Source of the DNA: Bacteroidales bacterium
Lineage (GTDB): Bacteria; Bacteroidota; Bacteroidia; Bacteroidales; F082
Direction: 5' to 3'
Assembly: GCA_016936355.1 (NCBI GenBank)
Contig: JAFGYB010000020.1
Location: 1-64,000 of the forward strand
Length of the DNA: 64,000 bases
Under the pieces are notes generated by a model. That model had not been told where the DNA came from and did no database searches. It saw nothing but the letters and a program-made list of their open reading frames with translations. The position numbers were made by a program, and so were the translations under genes. Positions 21,482 to 30,909 of this stretch are shown here, one piece after another (position 1 is the first letter of the stretch; each line of letters opens with the position of its first letter).

Positions 21482-21489
21482 TAACTTTG
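21482..21489 (+). promoter_or_regulatory. -7 element TAACTTTG for tatA
   Basis: Consensus TAnnTTTG, 16 bases before the tatA ATG at 21506. No -33 TTG at usual spacing. Confidence 0.55.
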
Positions 21490-21505
21490 TAGAAAAATTT
21501 GTTCT

Positions 21506-21751
21506 ATGTTACAAACCTGTGGAATCATCGGAACACCGGAATTGCTGTTGATCATTGCAGCAATCGTTTTATTATTCGGAGGCAAAAAAATTCCGGAACT
21601 GGCAAAGGGATTGGGAAAAGGAATGAAAGAATTCAAGAAGGCAACCCACGACAGTGATCTGGCTCAGGACATGAAAGATGTAGCGAATGAAGTAAATGAT
21701 CTGAAAAAGGACATCGATAAGATCAACCCCAAGAAGATCATAAAACATTAA
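21506..21751 (+). CDS. tatA: twin-arginine translocase subunit TatA/E
   Basis: TatA oligomers form the path for folded proteins through the inner membrane. The 81-residue protein has a short N-terminus with GTPELLLIIAAIVLLFGG (the membrane helix), the conserved KKIPELAKGLGKGMKEFKKA amphipathic helix, and a charged tail. Length is typical. tatC is not in the window. The enzyme at 50426 belongs to a family that often needs Mo cofactor but shows no Tat signal, so no link should be assumed. Confidence 0.93.
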   Translation: MLQTCGIIGTPELLLIIAAIVLLFGGKKIPELAKGLGKGMKEFKKATHDSDLAQDMKDVANEVNDLKKDIDKINPKKIIKH

Positions 21752-21769
21752 ACTCTTTCCTCTGAATCA

Positions 21770-23449
21770 TCAGTGACTTTTCAAGATCTTCGTATGAATC
21801 TGCCAACGATTCATACGCACACTCAGTACATAATATCCGGATGGAATATCTCCCAATCCCTTCATTTTATACTCTCCGAATGATCCGGAAAGGACAAATG
21901 ATTTCTCTACTACTTTCTGACCCAACAGATTAAACAGTGAAACCACAACCTGTCCCTTTACAGGAACACGATTCAGGGTGAGTATAACATCCCCCTGAAA
22001 CGGGTTAGGAAACACATTCCATTCAAAGGGAAGTTTTTGATTAGTTTCAACCGTAGTAAGAATGGTCAGCATAGAATCTGCCCTGGAAAAATCAGGAATC
22101 CCCCACCCCATCTGATTATTCGGATCATTATGCAGGGAAGCGGTTTCTTTGATGGACTGGATAATCTGCATGTTCGAAGCCTTAGGATGCGCCTGCCACA
22201 AGCAGGCACTCATGCCTGCAATAATCGGCGATGAAAAAGAAGTTCCGTTTCCGTACAACACTCCCGTATCCGCATCGGCAACGGTTGTTAATTCCCCCAT
22301 TGCCATCACGGTAGGCTTGATTCTTCCATCATATGTTGGACCGGTAGAACTGAAGGATGCTCTATACCCCGCACCATTGACTGCGCCTATGGTAAAAACG
22401 CTGTCACCGTCTGCCGGTGCCCCCACCCAGGGTTCGGAAGTTCCCCCGCTGTTTCCTGCACTATTCACTACCAAAATTCCTTTTGAAGCAGCAATTTCAG
22501 CCCCCAGGGTTGAAACCGCCGTTTTACCGTTCATATCGGCATAAGTGTAGGAGTCTGCAGTATCGTTAAAGGTTGTATAACCCAATGAACTATTGATAAT
22601 ATCAGCGCCAACACTATCGGCAAATTCTGCTCCGGATACCCAGTTATATTCCTCCAATACACTTTCACTCGTTACATCTTCCGTATGCAACAGCCAATAG
22701 GATGCCTTGGGAGCTGTACCAATCATAAGTCCGGGATCATCAGCGGCCATACACGAGAGAACCATCCTTCCGTGATCACTTTCCACATAAACCGATCCGC
22801 CGGGGTGAACAAAATCGCGGGTTCCCAGCAACCTCCCTTCTGCCCGCAGGCTGTCAAAAACTATTTGCCGGGGAACATTCAAATAGCCAGCATCTAATAC
22901 GGCAATTACCATCTTTTGACCACGGTACCCGCTGTCGTGTAGTCCGGTACCCTTAATTTGATCGATTTGAGTAGCTGCATATCCGTAATCGTAGCCTGTT
23001 TCAGCAGCAGCTGACTTGTTCTGATCAGAGCTTGCACCTGATACGGACTCATGGGTAAAGAATGCCTTTTTGATACTCCCTGTTTTGATAAGTCTGGTAG
23101 TCAACACGTATGTCTTTTGCCTGATTTGAGCAAGCTGATTGGTATCGGTTGTTTCAATAGTCACTCCGTTAAGCCACTTGGTTGGATTTAATAAGGTAAC
23201 TCCGGTGGCAGCTATGCCTAGTAAATACTGTTGACTAACGGGCAAATCATTCTCGGTAATAGCAATCCCCTGCCGTGTTCTCCTGTCCAGCGCTCTTTGT
23301 GACAAAAATTGTTCGGGATGACTCAACGAATAGGTATTACTGTCCTTATCTGTAAATTGCACATAATAATAGTACGCTGTTTGTCCATGCCCCAAGGCGG
23401 ATACAACCAGCAACCATACCAACAGCAAATATTTACCATAAACTCTCAT
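21770..23449 (-). CDS. secreted S8 subtilisin-like protease with T9SS sorting domain
   Basis: This 559-residue secreted serine protease has a signal peptide (residues 1-23) and a propeptide-like region to about 165. The catalytic domain has Asp186 (VIAVLDAGYL), His226 (ESDHGRMV), oxyanion Asn343 (AGNSGG) and Ser404 (GNGTSFSSP), a complete triad. The last 80 residues (from FPNPFQGDVIL, then IPSGYYVLSV) form a type A T9SS C-terminal domain, so it crosses the outer membrane and is released or anchored at the surface. It lies 15 bases downstream of the M1 peptidase gene on the same strand, so the two are probably co-transcribed. Confidence 0.94.
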   Translation of the reverse strand: MRVYGKYLLLVWLLVVSALGHGQTAYYYYVQFTDKDSNTYSLSHPEQFLSQRALDRRTRQGIAITENDLPVSQQYLLGIAATGVTLLNPTKWLNGVTIETTDTNQLAQIRQKTYVLTTRLIKTGSIKKAFFTHESVSGASSDQNKSAAAETGYDYGYAATQIDQIKGTGLHDSGYRGQKMVIAVLDAGYLNVPRQIVFDSLRAEGRLLGTRDFVHPGGSVYVESDHGRMVLSCMAADDPGLMIGTAPKASYWLLHTEDVTSESVLEEYNWVSGAEFADSVGADIINSSLGYTTFNDTADSYTYADMNGKTAVSTLGAEIAASKGILVVNSAGNSGGTSEPWVGAPADGDSVFTIGAVNGAGYRASFSSTGPTYDGRIKPTVMAMGELTTVADADTGVLYGNGTSFSSPIIAGMSACLWQAHPKASNMQIIQSIKETASLHNDPNNQMGWGIPDFSRADSMLTILTTVETNQKLPFEWNVFPNPFQGDVILTLNRVPVKGQVVVSLFNLLGQKVVEKSFVLSGSFGEYKMKGLGDIPSGYYVLSVRMNRWQIHTKILKSH

Positions 23450-23464
23450 CCCGATTTTGTTATA

Positions 23465-25351
23465 CTATCGAACCACCTCATTATTGGAACGGTCCACATC
23501 CGGTATATCTGAAGTGCCCAGCTCAACCTTTTTAATAACTTTTCCAAAATCAGCCTGCAAATTCACTTCATCACTTTGCGTATCCCAAATTGCAGTTGAT
23601 TTACGGATTATTTGTTCAGAGCCATCCGTATAAGTTATTTTCAAAACAACAGGCATCGGGAGCCCGCCAATATTTTTAATAACAATCTGATTGAAACGGG
23701 TAATTTTTTCAATTCCCTGATCAGCGTAGGCATGATCAAAGAACCAGGGTTTGATATACCACATCAGGTTTTTCCCGTAATCTGTTTCAAAGACATTGAA
23801 GAAGTCATAGGGAATAGGATGTTTCCCATGCCAAAGTTGCATGTACTTCAAAAGCGCATGTTTAAAAGCCATTTCCCCCATGGCATCCTGCAGAAAGCGA
23901 TAGGCTAGTGATGACCTCACATAAGCTTGTGTTCTGTAAGCTGCATAATCGTAAATCAGATTGGACGGAATCATCAGGGGCATTTCATTTTCTGTACCGC
24001 TGATGGCATTAAATTGTTGTGCGTAATGTCCAAAATAATCATACTTAGGTGCATAATGCTTGTAGAACAACCCGGTTAAATAGGTCGCCCAACCTTCATC
24101 CATCCAGGCATATTTTTCCTCATTGGTACCCATGAAAAAGGGGAAATAGGTATGCGAATTTTCATGAAATATCAAACCGGCTGCCCTTAAGGAATCTTCA
24201 TCGTCACCGTCATTGGCCATCATCGGTGTTTCCATTCCACCGTAATTTCCTCCGTTACTGAATGAAGTCATATGATCATAGGGAAAAGGATAACCGGGCC
24301 ACTGGTACGACATGAACTGCACACTTTCCCGGGCCATTTGGGCGGCCTTTTTAAAAGAATGAGTATTGTCGGGATAAACGGCATCCACTCTGACTCTTCT
24401 GCCCGTAGCCGAATCCACCAGTACCGAAGAAGCATCCCAGTCATATTTCAAGGTAGCTGCAAACGAAAAATCAGGCACGTACGCTGCAACAAATTCCCAG
24501 GTATTCTCACCTTTGTGTTTCAATACTTTGTCTGCCTTCCAGTCCTCCTGGGTAAACACCGGAATAATTTCATCTGATGAAGCAACCTTTTTCAACCGCC
24601 TATTCACCCGGGCCGAATATATCTTGCGGGCATTGGTCAATGTACCGGTTGCCCAGACGGCATAACCAGGAGGTGTCTTAATTGAAACATTGTAATGATT
24701 GAAATCATTGTAAAATTCAGTAATTCCGTTAAATGGAATCCGGTCCCAGCCGGAAATATCATCATAAACAGCAACCTGTGGGTACCAATAGGCTACAAAA
24801 ATTTTCCCGTTCCCGTAATTTCCCATCCGGTTGCGACTGATTTCGGGGATATGAAATTTCCAGGCAGTCTCGATCGTCACCGAATCATGCGGTACCAAGG
24901 GCTTGACTAACCGAACAAAATGCACACTTCCCATACCGGGCAATGAATTGTGAACCAGCTTTGCTTGGAGACCGTCCACCTTAAAATACGACAGATGAAC
25001 TCCATCAGTCAGATCTTTCGGGTCGACAGGCCAGGCACGGTAAGAACCTTTTTTGTAAAAATCCTGATACAATCGAATAACCAAAACCCGCAATGTATCC
25101 GGACTGTTGTTAAAATAAGTTACTTTCTCTTCGCCGGAAAGCATACTTTCTTCAGCCATCAACTGTGCGTTGATCTGATAATTGGCATGATTTTCCCAAT
25201 AGTTGGGTCCCGGAGCACCCATCTCAGAACGGGTTCCCTTTTCGTAGGCTTTTTGTACTTCCAACGGGACATAAGGGGCTTGTTGTCCAAAAGATAATGA
25301 TGTTTGAAAGATCAACAGAAACAGAAAAGTTCCAAAAGTAAATTTTTTCAT
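23465..25351 (-). CDS. exported M1-family zinc metallopeptidase
   Basis: This 628-residue peptidase has a signal peptide (MKKFTFGTFLFLLIFQTSLS). The M1 zinc site is complete: HENSH (His396, Glu397, His400) and Glu419 in WMDEGWATY, with the family spacing. The exopeptidase motif GxMEN reads GGMET (about 382-386), with the final Asn replaced by Thr; this could alter N-terminal recognition. There is no T9SS tail, so it is likely periplasmic or outer-membrane associated. It probably forms an operon with the S8 protease. Confidence 0.92.
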   Translation of the reverse strand: MKKFTFGTFLFLLIFQTSLSFGQQAPYVPLEVQKAYEKGTRSEMGAPGPNYWENHANYQINAQLMAEESMLSGEEKVTYFNNSPDTLRVLVIRLYQDFYKKGSYRAWPVDPKDLTDGVHLSYFKVDGLQAKLVHNSLPGMGSVHFVRLVKPLVPHDSVTIETAWKFHIPEISRNRMGNYGNGKIFVAYWYPQVAVYDDISGWDRIPFNGITEFYNDFNHYNVSIKTPPGYAVWATGTLTNARKIYSARVNRRLKKVASSDEIIPVFTQEDWKADKVLKHKGENTWEFVAAYVPDFSFAATLKYDWDASSVLVDSATGRRVRVDAVYPDNTHSFKKAAQMARESVQFMSYQWPGYPFPYDHMTSFSNGGNYGGMETPMMANDGDDEDSLRAAGLIFHENSHTYFPFFMGTNEEKYAWMDEGWATYLTGLFYKHYAPKYDYFGHYAQQFNAISGTENEMPLMIPSNLIYDYAAYRTQAYVRSSLAYRFLQDAMGEMAFKHALLKYMQLWHGKHPIPYDFFNVFETDYGKNLMWYIKPWFFDHAYADQGIEKITRFNQIVIKNIGGLPMPVVLKITYTDGSEQIIRKSTAIWDTQSDEVNLQADFGKVIKKVELGTSDIPDVDRSNNEVVR

Positions 25352-25531
25352 GTGCTTAGGATTTCATTACAAAAAGGTTTATTGATTCCTACCAAAAACC
25401 AGTAGAAAGTGTAAAAATAAGATTTCCTGTCGTTCTCCATTCACATCAAGTACTAATTTTGCCGATCTCACAGTTCAGGTTTTAACCTTAATGACTGTTA
25501 TTCAGATCAAAACATTTTTAAATAAAAAAAC

Positions 25532-25539
25532 TATCTTTG
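25532..25539 (+). promoter_or_regulatory. -7 element TATCTTTG
   Basis: Consensus TAnnTTTG, 29 bases before the DUF2892 start at 25569. The rest of the divergent gap 25352-25531 shows no other feature I can name. Confidence 0.6.
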
Positions 25540-25568
25540 TGAGTTAAAACCTCAAAAATTCAAGCTTT

Positions 25569-25757
25569 ATGAAAAAGAACATTGGATCAGCCGATCAAAT
25601 TATTCGCTGGATCATCGGCATTGTTATTGCGGCTTTGGGTATTTATTATAAAAACTGGTGGGGCCTGGTTGCTATCATTCCCATTGGCACGGCACTCTTT
25701 AATTTCTGCCCGTTGTATCTGCCGTTTGGCATCAGCACCCGAAAAAAAGCCGAATAA
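25569..25757 (+). CDS. small membrane protein, DUF2892 (YgaP-like)
   Basis: The 62-residue protein is MKKNIGSADQIIRWIIG followed by two hydrophobic helices and the motif FNFCPLYLPFGIST, the DUF2892 signature that forms the membrane part of YgaP-type proteins. No rhodanese domain is attached. Function is unknown; family members are often near sulfur or thiosulfate genes, which is not the case here. It has its own promoter and terminator. Confidence 0.88.
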   Translation: MKKNIGSADQIIRWIIGIVIAALGIYYKNWWGLVAIIPIGTALFNFCPLYLPFGISTRKKAE

Positions 25758-25779
25758 ATTATTATCAAAGAATATTTTA

Positions 25780-25810
25780 AACGCTGCCCTGATTTGGACA
25801 GCGTTTTTTT
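25780..25810 (+). terminator. intrinsic terminator after DUF2892 gene
   Basis: AACGCTG (25780-25786) pairs with CAGCGTT (25799-25805), extended inward by CC/GG pairs, and is followed by seven Ts. Confidence 0.85.
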
Positions 25811-25839
25811 ATTTTTGTGATTGACATAATTCAAATAAT

Positions 25840-27000
25840 ATGAGAAAAATTTTACCCATTATCCTCATACTTACTTTCTTTACAGGCTGTGTGAGCTCAG
25901 AAAAATTATTGCAACAGGGCAATTATCAGCAGGCTATTGACAAAGCTTTTAAAAAAGTTGGCGCTAACCCCAAAGATTCGAAACAAATTGCCGTTCTGAG
26001 AAAAGCACTGAAACTGGCTGATCAACAGGATATGGATGCCATCAAACAACTTCAGCTCGACGGAAACCAGGCCTCATCACCCCGGATCTACCGACACTAT
26101 TTACTTCTGAAGCAACGGCAGGAAAAGATTCAACGACTTCCGGATGTTGTCTTACACAAAATAAATTTCAAACCCATTGACTACAACTTAATACTGGCGG
26201 AAAGCAAAAAAGCAGCTGCGGATTACTACCATAATGAGGCACTTCGTCTGTTGGCCACTCAGGATATGTACGATGCCCGAAAAGCTTATTATTTGCTGAA
26301 AGAGGAAAAAAACTTATTTCCCGGTACACCGGAAATTGATAATCAGTTGACAGAAGCTCTGGATGCAGGAACGGTGCATGTTCTGTTCGAAGTGGAAAAC
26401 GCCAGCAGCCAGGAACTGCCTCAGGCGTTTACGGATGAGCTGTACCGGATAAATCCCGGCAGCATCAATCAAAACTGGATTCAACTGGATACATATCCTG
26501 TGAAAAACAGGTTCTATCAATACCTGGTCAAGCTAAGTATCATGAGAATCCATATCGGCCCCTAGCAAATTAACCGCCGCTCATTTGAAGAAAAGAAGAA
26601 AATTCCCGATGGCTGGAACTATGTGCTGGACAAACGGGGCAATGTTAAAAAGGATTCGTCGGGTAATGACATGAAGGTTCCTAAATTCAAAGTCATCAAA
26701 TGCAGGGTTACAGAGGTTGTACAAATGCAGGGATCGACAATCGAAGGGATGATTGAAATTCTGAACAATGCCTCAGGAAGACCCGCCCAGGTTCAAAAAA
26801 TTCAAAGTCAGTACGTATTTCGGTATCAATACGGAATAGCCAGAGGAAACAGCAAAGCCCTGAACAAACAAACCAGAGCCTTGGTTTCTCGCGGGCCGAT
26901 TCCTTTTCCCGATTACGGCCGTATTTTGTATGAAAACGGAAGAATATTAAAAGACAAAACCGTATATTTTCTGAGAGCCAACCGAAATGTTTTCAAATAA
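25840..27000 (+). pseudogene. Bacteroidota lipoprotein gene interrupted by an in-frame TAG
   Basis: The reading frame starts at 25840 with a lipoprotein signal (ILTFFTGC) and runs 241 codons to a TAG at 26563-26565. The same frame then stays open for another 144 codons to a TAA at 27000. The two halves read as one protein of about 386 residues: helical, TPR-like repeats in the first part (QGNYQQAIDKAFKK, DMYDARKAYYLLKEEK) and a conserved-looking basic domain in the second (KKKIPDGWNYVLDKRGNV). A single base change explains the break; there is no frameshift. It may be a recent nonsense mutation, a sequencing error, or readthrough. The downstream half has no promoter of its own. Function unknown. 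Confidence 0.75.
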
Positions 27001-27066
27001 AGAAAAATCAACTGTTTAGGGATAGTTCTTAACAATATACGTTTAACAACTATCACGGCAGCCCCC

Positions 27067-27096
27067 TTGTTTATTAAGCGCAATCTCCTATTTTTG
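27067..27096 (+). promoter_or_regulatory. parE promoter, -33 TTG and -7 TATTTTTG
   Basis: TTG (27067-27069) and TATTTTTG (27089-27096) are 19 bases apart, 16 bases before the parE ATG. Confidence 0.72.
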
Positions 27097-27112
27097 CAGC
27101 AAATTAGGTAAG

Positions 27113-28969
27113 ATGTCAGTAGAATACAACGACGAGAGCATACGATCCTTAGATTGGAAAGAACACATCCGGCTCCGGCCCGGAATGTATATTGGAAAGC
27201 TGGGAGACGGCAGTTCTCCCGACGATGGAATTTATGTGTTGCTGAAAGAGATTATTGACAATTCTATTGACGAATTCGTAATGGGACACGGCAAAACCAT
27301 CGAGATCAAAATCGATGAGGGCGTAGTCACCGTCCGGGATTACGGACGCGGTATGCCGCTGGGAAAAGTCAGTGCCTGTGTGAGCCAGATCAACACCGGA
27401 GCCAAGTACGATTCGAAAGTGTTTAAAAAATCGGTAGGGCTGAACGGTGTCGGTTCCAAAGCGGTGAACGCACTGTCCTCTTACTTTAAGGCTCAATCTA
27501 TTCGTGAAGAAAAGACAAAAATCGTTGAATACAATCAGGGAGAACTGATCAACGATGATAAAATAGTGGCATGCCAGGAAAAACCAGGTACTCTGATTAC
27601 CTTTATTCCCGATAAGGAAGTTTTTGGGAACTACCACTATATTTCGGATTATGTGGAGGAAATGTTGTGGAACTACGTCTTCCTCAATAACGGGCTGACC
27701 ATTGATTACAACGGTCTGAAGATGCAGGCCAAAAATGGTCTTCTCGACCTGCTGGAACACAATCTGGATGGAAACGGACCGTTGAATTATCCCATTATTC
27801 ATATTAAGGAAGATGATTTCGAGTGTGCCTTTTCGCACAGTTCCCGCTCCTATTCCGAAGAATATTTTTCCTTTGTAAACGGACAACACACCACCCAGGG
27901 CGGTACACACCAAAATGCTTTCCGCGAAGCGGTGGTTAAGACGATTCGCGAATTTTATAAAAAAGACTTCGACACCAGCGACATCCGTACATCCTTGTTC
28001 GCTGCCATTAGTGTCAAAGTTCAGGAACCGGTATTTGAATCACAAACCAAAACCAAACTGGGATCACAATACCTGGAGCCCAACGGACAGAGTATCCGGA
28101 ATTATGTGAGCGATATCATCAAACGGAATCTGGATAATTTTCTGCACATTAATACTGAAACCGCAGAAGCTTTGTACCGTAAAATCCTACAATCGGAAAA
28201 GGAACGCAAAGACATGGCCGGGATTAAAAAACTGGCACGTGAAAGTGTGAAAAAGGCCAGTTTGCACAACAAAAAACTCCGCGACTGCAGGGTTCACTTC
28301 GACAGCAACGACGAAAAAGGGCTGGAAAGCACCTTATTTATTACCGAGGGGGATTCCGCCAGCGGTTCTATTACCAAATCGCGGAATGTACAAACCCAGG
28401 CAGTATTCAGTCTGCGAGGCAAACCCCTCAACTGTTATGGACTCAGCAAAAAAATTGTCTATCAGAACGAAGAATTCAACCTGCTGCAAGCGGCACTGAA
28501 CATCGACGAAAGCATGGAAAACCTGCGGTACAACTATATTGTAATTGCCACCGATGCCGACGTGGACGGCATGCATATCCGCATGCTGTTGCTGACTTTC
28601 TTCCTGCAGTTCTATCCTGATTTGGTTAAAGGAGGGCATTTATACATTCTGCAAACCCCCTTGTTCCGGGTTCGCAACAAAAAAGAAACGCTCTACTGTT
28701 ATTCAGAAACAGAACGCATTGAAGCCATTAAAAAACTGGGGCCTAATCCTGAAATCACACGATTTAAAGGACTGGGTGAAATCTCACCCGATGAATTCAA
28801 GCACTTTATCGGCAAAAACATCCGACTGGATCCGGTCATCCTGAAAAGAGAATCTTCGGTTCCTGAAACACTGGAATTTTATATGGGAAAAAACACGCCC
28901 ACCCGTCAGGAATTTATCATCGATAACCTGCGCATTGAAGAAGATGTGGTGGAAGAAGTTTCGGGCTAA
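27113..28969 (+). CDS. parE: DNA topoisomerase IV subunit B
   Basis: ParE is the ATPase subunit of topoisomerase IV, which decatenates sister chromosomes. The 618-residue protein shows the GHKL ATPase ([38 protein letters not shown]), the transducer region with SQTKTKLGS, and TOPRIM motifs EGDSASGS (about residue 411) and DADVDGMHI. The N-terminus RLRPGMYIG is typical. It is shorter than GyrB and groups by sequence with the ParE type seen in Bacteroidota. parC does not follow; the next gene is a TtcA-like enzyme, so the A subunit must be encoded elsewhere. Confidence 0.93.
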   Translation: MSVEYNDESIRSLDWKEHIRLRPGMYIGKLGDGSSPDDGIYVLLKEIIDNSIDEFVMGHGKTIEIKIDEGVVTVRDYGRGMPLGKVSACVSQINTGAKYDSKVFKKSVGLNGVGSKAVNALSSYFKAQSIREEKTKIVEYNQGELINDDKIVACQEKPGTLITFIPDKEVFGNYHYISDYVEEMLWNYVFLNNGLTIDYNGLKMQAKNGLLDLLEHNLDGNGPLNYPIIHIKEDDFECAFSHSSRSYSEEYFSFVNGQHTTQGGTHQNAFREAVVKTIREFYKKDFDTSDIRTSLFAAISVKVQEPVFESQTKTKLGSQYLEPNGQSIRNYVSDIIKRNLDNFLHINTETAEALYRKILQSEKERKDMAGIKKLARESVKKASLHNKKLRDCRVHFDSNDEKGLESTLFITEGDSASGSITKSRNVQTQAVFSLRGKPLNCYGLSKKIVYQNEEFNLLQAALNIDESMENLRYNYIVIATDADVDGMHIRMLLLTFFLQFYPDLVKGGHLYILQTPLFRVRNKKETLYCYSETERIEAIKKLGPNPEITRFKGLGEISPDEFKHFIGKNIRLDPVILKRESSVPETLEFYMGKNTPTRQEFIIDNLRIEEDVVEEVSG

Positions 28970-28991
28970 TCCCATTTCACCTCACATTTTT

Positions 28992-28999
28992 TATCTTTG
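28992..28999 (+). promoter_or_regulatory. -7 element TATCTTTG, six bases before the TtcA-like ATG
   Basis: Consensus TAnnTTTG. Its last three bases are the TTG that would be the longer start, so the ATG at 29006 is the true start and the leader is extremely short. Confidence 0.6.
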
Positions 29000-29005
29000 C
29001 CTTCC

Positions 29006-29773
29006 ATGAAACAGGAAGCTCCTTTTACCTATTGGGAAAACCGTCACATTGAACACGTGAAAAATCAGGTGGCCAAAGCCGTCATGCAATACGGACTCAT
29101 CGACAACGATGACCACATCATGGTGGCGGTAAGTGGAGGAAAAGATTCTTTAGTACTGTTGAGTGCGCTGGCAGCCTTTCGTAAGTTCAACAAAGTGGAT
29201 TTTCATCTGGAAGCCATTCACATTGACGTGGAGGATGTTCCGTACCGGGCGGATAGAGATTTTCTGACCCACTATTGTCAAAGTCTGGATATTCCTTTTC
29301 ATTTCAAACAAATTGAAGCTGATCTTGAACACAGGGGAAAAAAAGCGCCTTGCTTTGTCTGTTCCTGGCACCGAAGAAAATTTTTATTCGAATTCACCAA
29401 GAAGCGGGGCTTTCAAAAGCTGGCGCTGGGGCATCATATGGACGATGCTGTGGAAACGCTACTCATGAACATGGCATACCACGGTCATGTTTCTTCGCTT
29501 CCGGCCAAACTGAAAATGTTCAACGGAGCGTTGCACCTTATCCGTCCGTTGATGCTTTTAACCGATAAAGACACCCGAAAGTACGCTGAAATTATGCAGT
29601 TTCCTGAATTGCTTACAGAATGTCCCTATGCTGATGCAACCAAAAGGACTACTGCCCGCAAACTCATCGAAACACTTCAGGACATACACCCAAAAGCAAC
29701 ACATAATATTTTCAACTCGTTGAGTCAGATTGATCACGAGTATTTACCGGAAGGAGGACAGATTGGTGAATGA
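29006..29773 (+). CDS. TtcA-like tRNA 2-thiolation enzyme (PP-loop ATPase)
   Basis: This 255-residue protein of the N-type ATP pyrophosphatase superfamily carries the PP-loop AVSGGKDSLVL near residue 35, the central CFVC pair (about residue 116-119) of TtcA-type enzymes, followed by WHRRK, and GHHMDDAVETLLMNM. TtcA uses an iron-sulfur cluster bound by such cysteines to thiolate cytidine 32 of tRNA. A third conserved cysteine occurs in TECPY. Exact tRNA target is inferred from family. Its stop overlaps the Nudix gene start. Confidence 0.85.
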   Translation: MKQEAPFTYWENRHIEHVKNQVAKAVMQYGLIDNDDHIMVAVSGGKDSLVLLSALAAFRKFNKVDFHLEAIHIDVEDVPYRADRDFLTHYCQSLDIPFHFKQIEADLEHRGKKAPCFVCSWHRRKFLFEFTKKRGFQKLALGHHMDDAVETLLMNMAYHGHVSSLPAKLKMFNGALHLIRPLMLLTDKDTRKYAEIMQFPELLTECPYADATKRTTARKLIETLQDIHPKATHNIFNSLSQIDHEYLPEGGQIGE

Positions 29774-30404
29774 TTTAAGAATATTTAGCGAAAAACTTCA
29801 AAAGATTCTGTCAAATCCCCTGCCGGGACTCAGTGCCCAATCGTTGATGATCCCTCCCACCCGCAGAAAACAAATCGAGGCCTACGATCAGATCAGTGAT
29901 GTTAAACTAAGTGCGGTACTGGTGTTGTTTTATGCCAACGGGGAAAACCTTCGGTTTGTCCTGATCAAAAGGGCCCAATACGAAGGGGTTCACAGCGGTC
30001 AGATTGCCTTACCCGGAGGCCAATACGAGCCCAAAGATCTGGATTTGAAACAAACCGCATTAAGAGAAACCGGAGAAGAAATCGGGATTGATAGTGAAAA
30101 AGTTCAGGTATTGGGGTCGTTGAGTCCCATGTACATCCCCCCCAGTCATTTCAAAGTCTTCCCCTTTGTAGGAATATATCCGGAAAAGCCCTTTTTTCAT
30201 GCCGACGGAACAGAAACCACCCAGATCATAGAAGTGGACGTCAACGACTTTCTGAACCCGGAATGTCAAACAGAAAAAAAAGTATTAACCCGATCGGGAG
30301 ACCGAGTACCGGTTCCCTGTTTTTACCTATACGACCATATAGTTTGGGGAGCTACAGCCATGATATTAAGCGAACTGCTCTATCTGCTCAGAAAAATTTC
30401 GTAA
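29766..30404 (+). CDS. Nudix hydrolase, CoA-pyrophosphatase type
   Basis: This protein of about 212 residues hydrolyses a nucleoside diphosphate linked to X, probably CoA or a derivative. The Nudix box reads GGQYEPKD....TALRETGEEIGI, and the preceding IALPGGQ and the following PMYIPPSHFKVFPFVG match the NudL/YeaB CoA-pyrophosphatase group. A Shine-Dalgarno-like GGAGG at 29753-29757 sits eight bases before GTG 29766, so GTG is chosen; a TTG at 29763 is an alternative. The start overlaps the TtcA-like gene by eight bases, suggesting coupling. Confidence 0.82.
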   Translation: MNDLRIFSEKLQKILSNPLPGLSAQSLMIPPTRRKQIEAYDQISDVKLSAVLVLFYANGENLRFVLIKRAQYEGVHSGQIALPGGQYEPKDLDLKQTALRETGEEIGIDSEKVQVLGSLSPMYIPPSHFKVFPFVGIYPEKPFFHADGTETTQIIEVDVNDFLNPECQTEKKVLTRSGDRVPVPCFYLYDHIVWGATAMILSELLYLLRKIS

Positions 30405-30407
30405 ACT

Positions 30408-30839
30408 TTATTTTTCATCGGCATAGGGTTGGTATTCCACCTGAACCCCGGCCCTGCGTAACAAATCAAGCCCTTCTTTGATACGATATTCACGCGCGTA
30501 AACCACCCGTTTGATTCCGGACTGGATGATCAGTTTGGAACATTCCATACACGGAGAATCCGTTACGTATAAAGTGGCTCCGTCGCTGCTGTTGTTTGAT
30601 TTGGCCACTTTGGTAATCGCATTGGCCTCGGCATGCAGCACATAAGGTTTGGTTATGTAGTCCTCATCCTCGCATAAATTTTCGAATCCGGAGGGCGTAC
30701 CGTTGTACCCGTCGGAGATAATCATCCGGTTCTTTACCAGCAACGCACCTACCTGGCGCCGTTTACAATAGGAATTTTTTGCCCAAACCCGGGCCATCTC
30801 CAGATAGCTCTCATCGAACTTATGATCTTTTTCTTTCAT
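30408..30839 (-). CDS. dCMP deaminase (ComE-like)
   Basis: Deoxycytidylate deaminase converts dCMP to dUMP for thymidylate synthesis. The 143-residue protein has the zinc site HAEANAI (His and catalytic Glu, about residue 71-73) and SPCMECSKLI (two cysteines, about 97-100), plus CKRRQVGALLVK and GYNGTPSGF at the N-terminus, all typical of this family. It is convergent with the Nudix gene with stops three bases apart. Confidence 0.93.
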   Translation of the reverse strand: MKEKDHKFDESYLEMARVWAKNSYCKRRQVGALLVKNRMIISDGYNGTPSGFENLCEDEDYITKPYVLHAEANAITKVAKSNNSSDGATLYVTDSPCMECSKLIIQSGIKRVVYAREYRIKEGLDLLRRAGVQVEYQPYADEK

Positions 30840-30909
30840 TGTTGTGACTTAGGGCGGCTAAGATAGGAAATGTAAACTAAATCTTAAATACATTTCATAA
30901 AATCCCCGG

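Noticed and set aside
26563-26574. TAG-CAA as a programmed readthrough signal
   Set aside because: The known viral leaky context is TAG followed by CAR-YYA; here ATT follows CAA, so the motif is incomplete.
27113-28969. Second gyrB copy
   Set aside because: N-terminus, length and TOPRIM sequence fit ParE.
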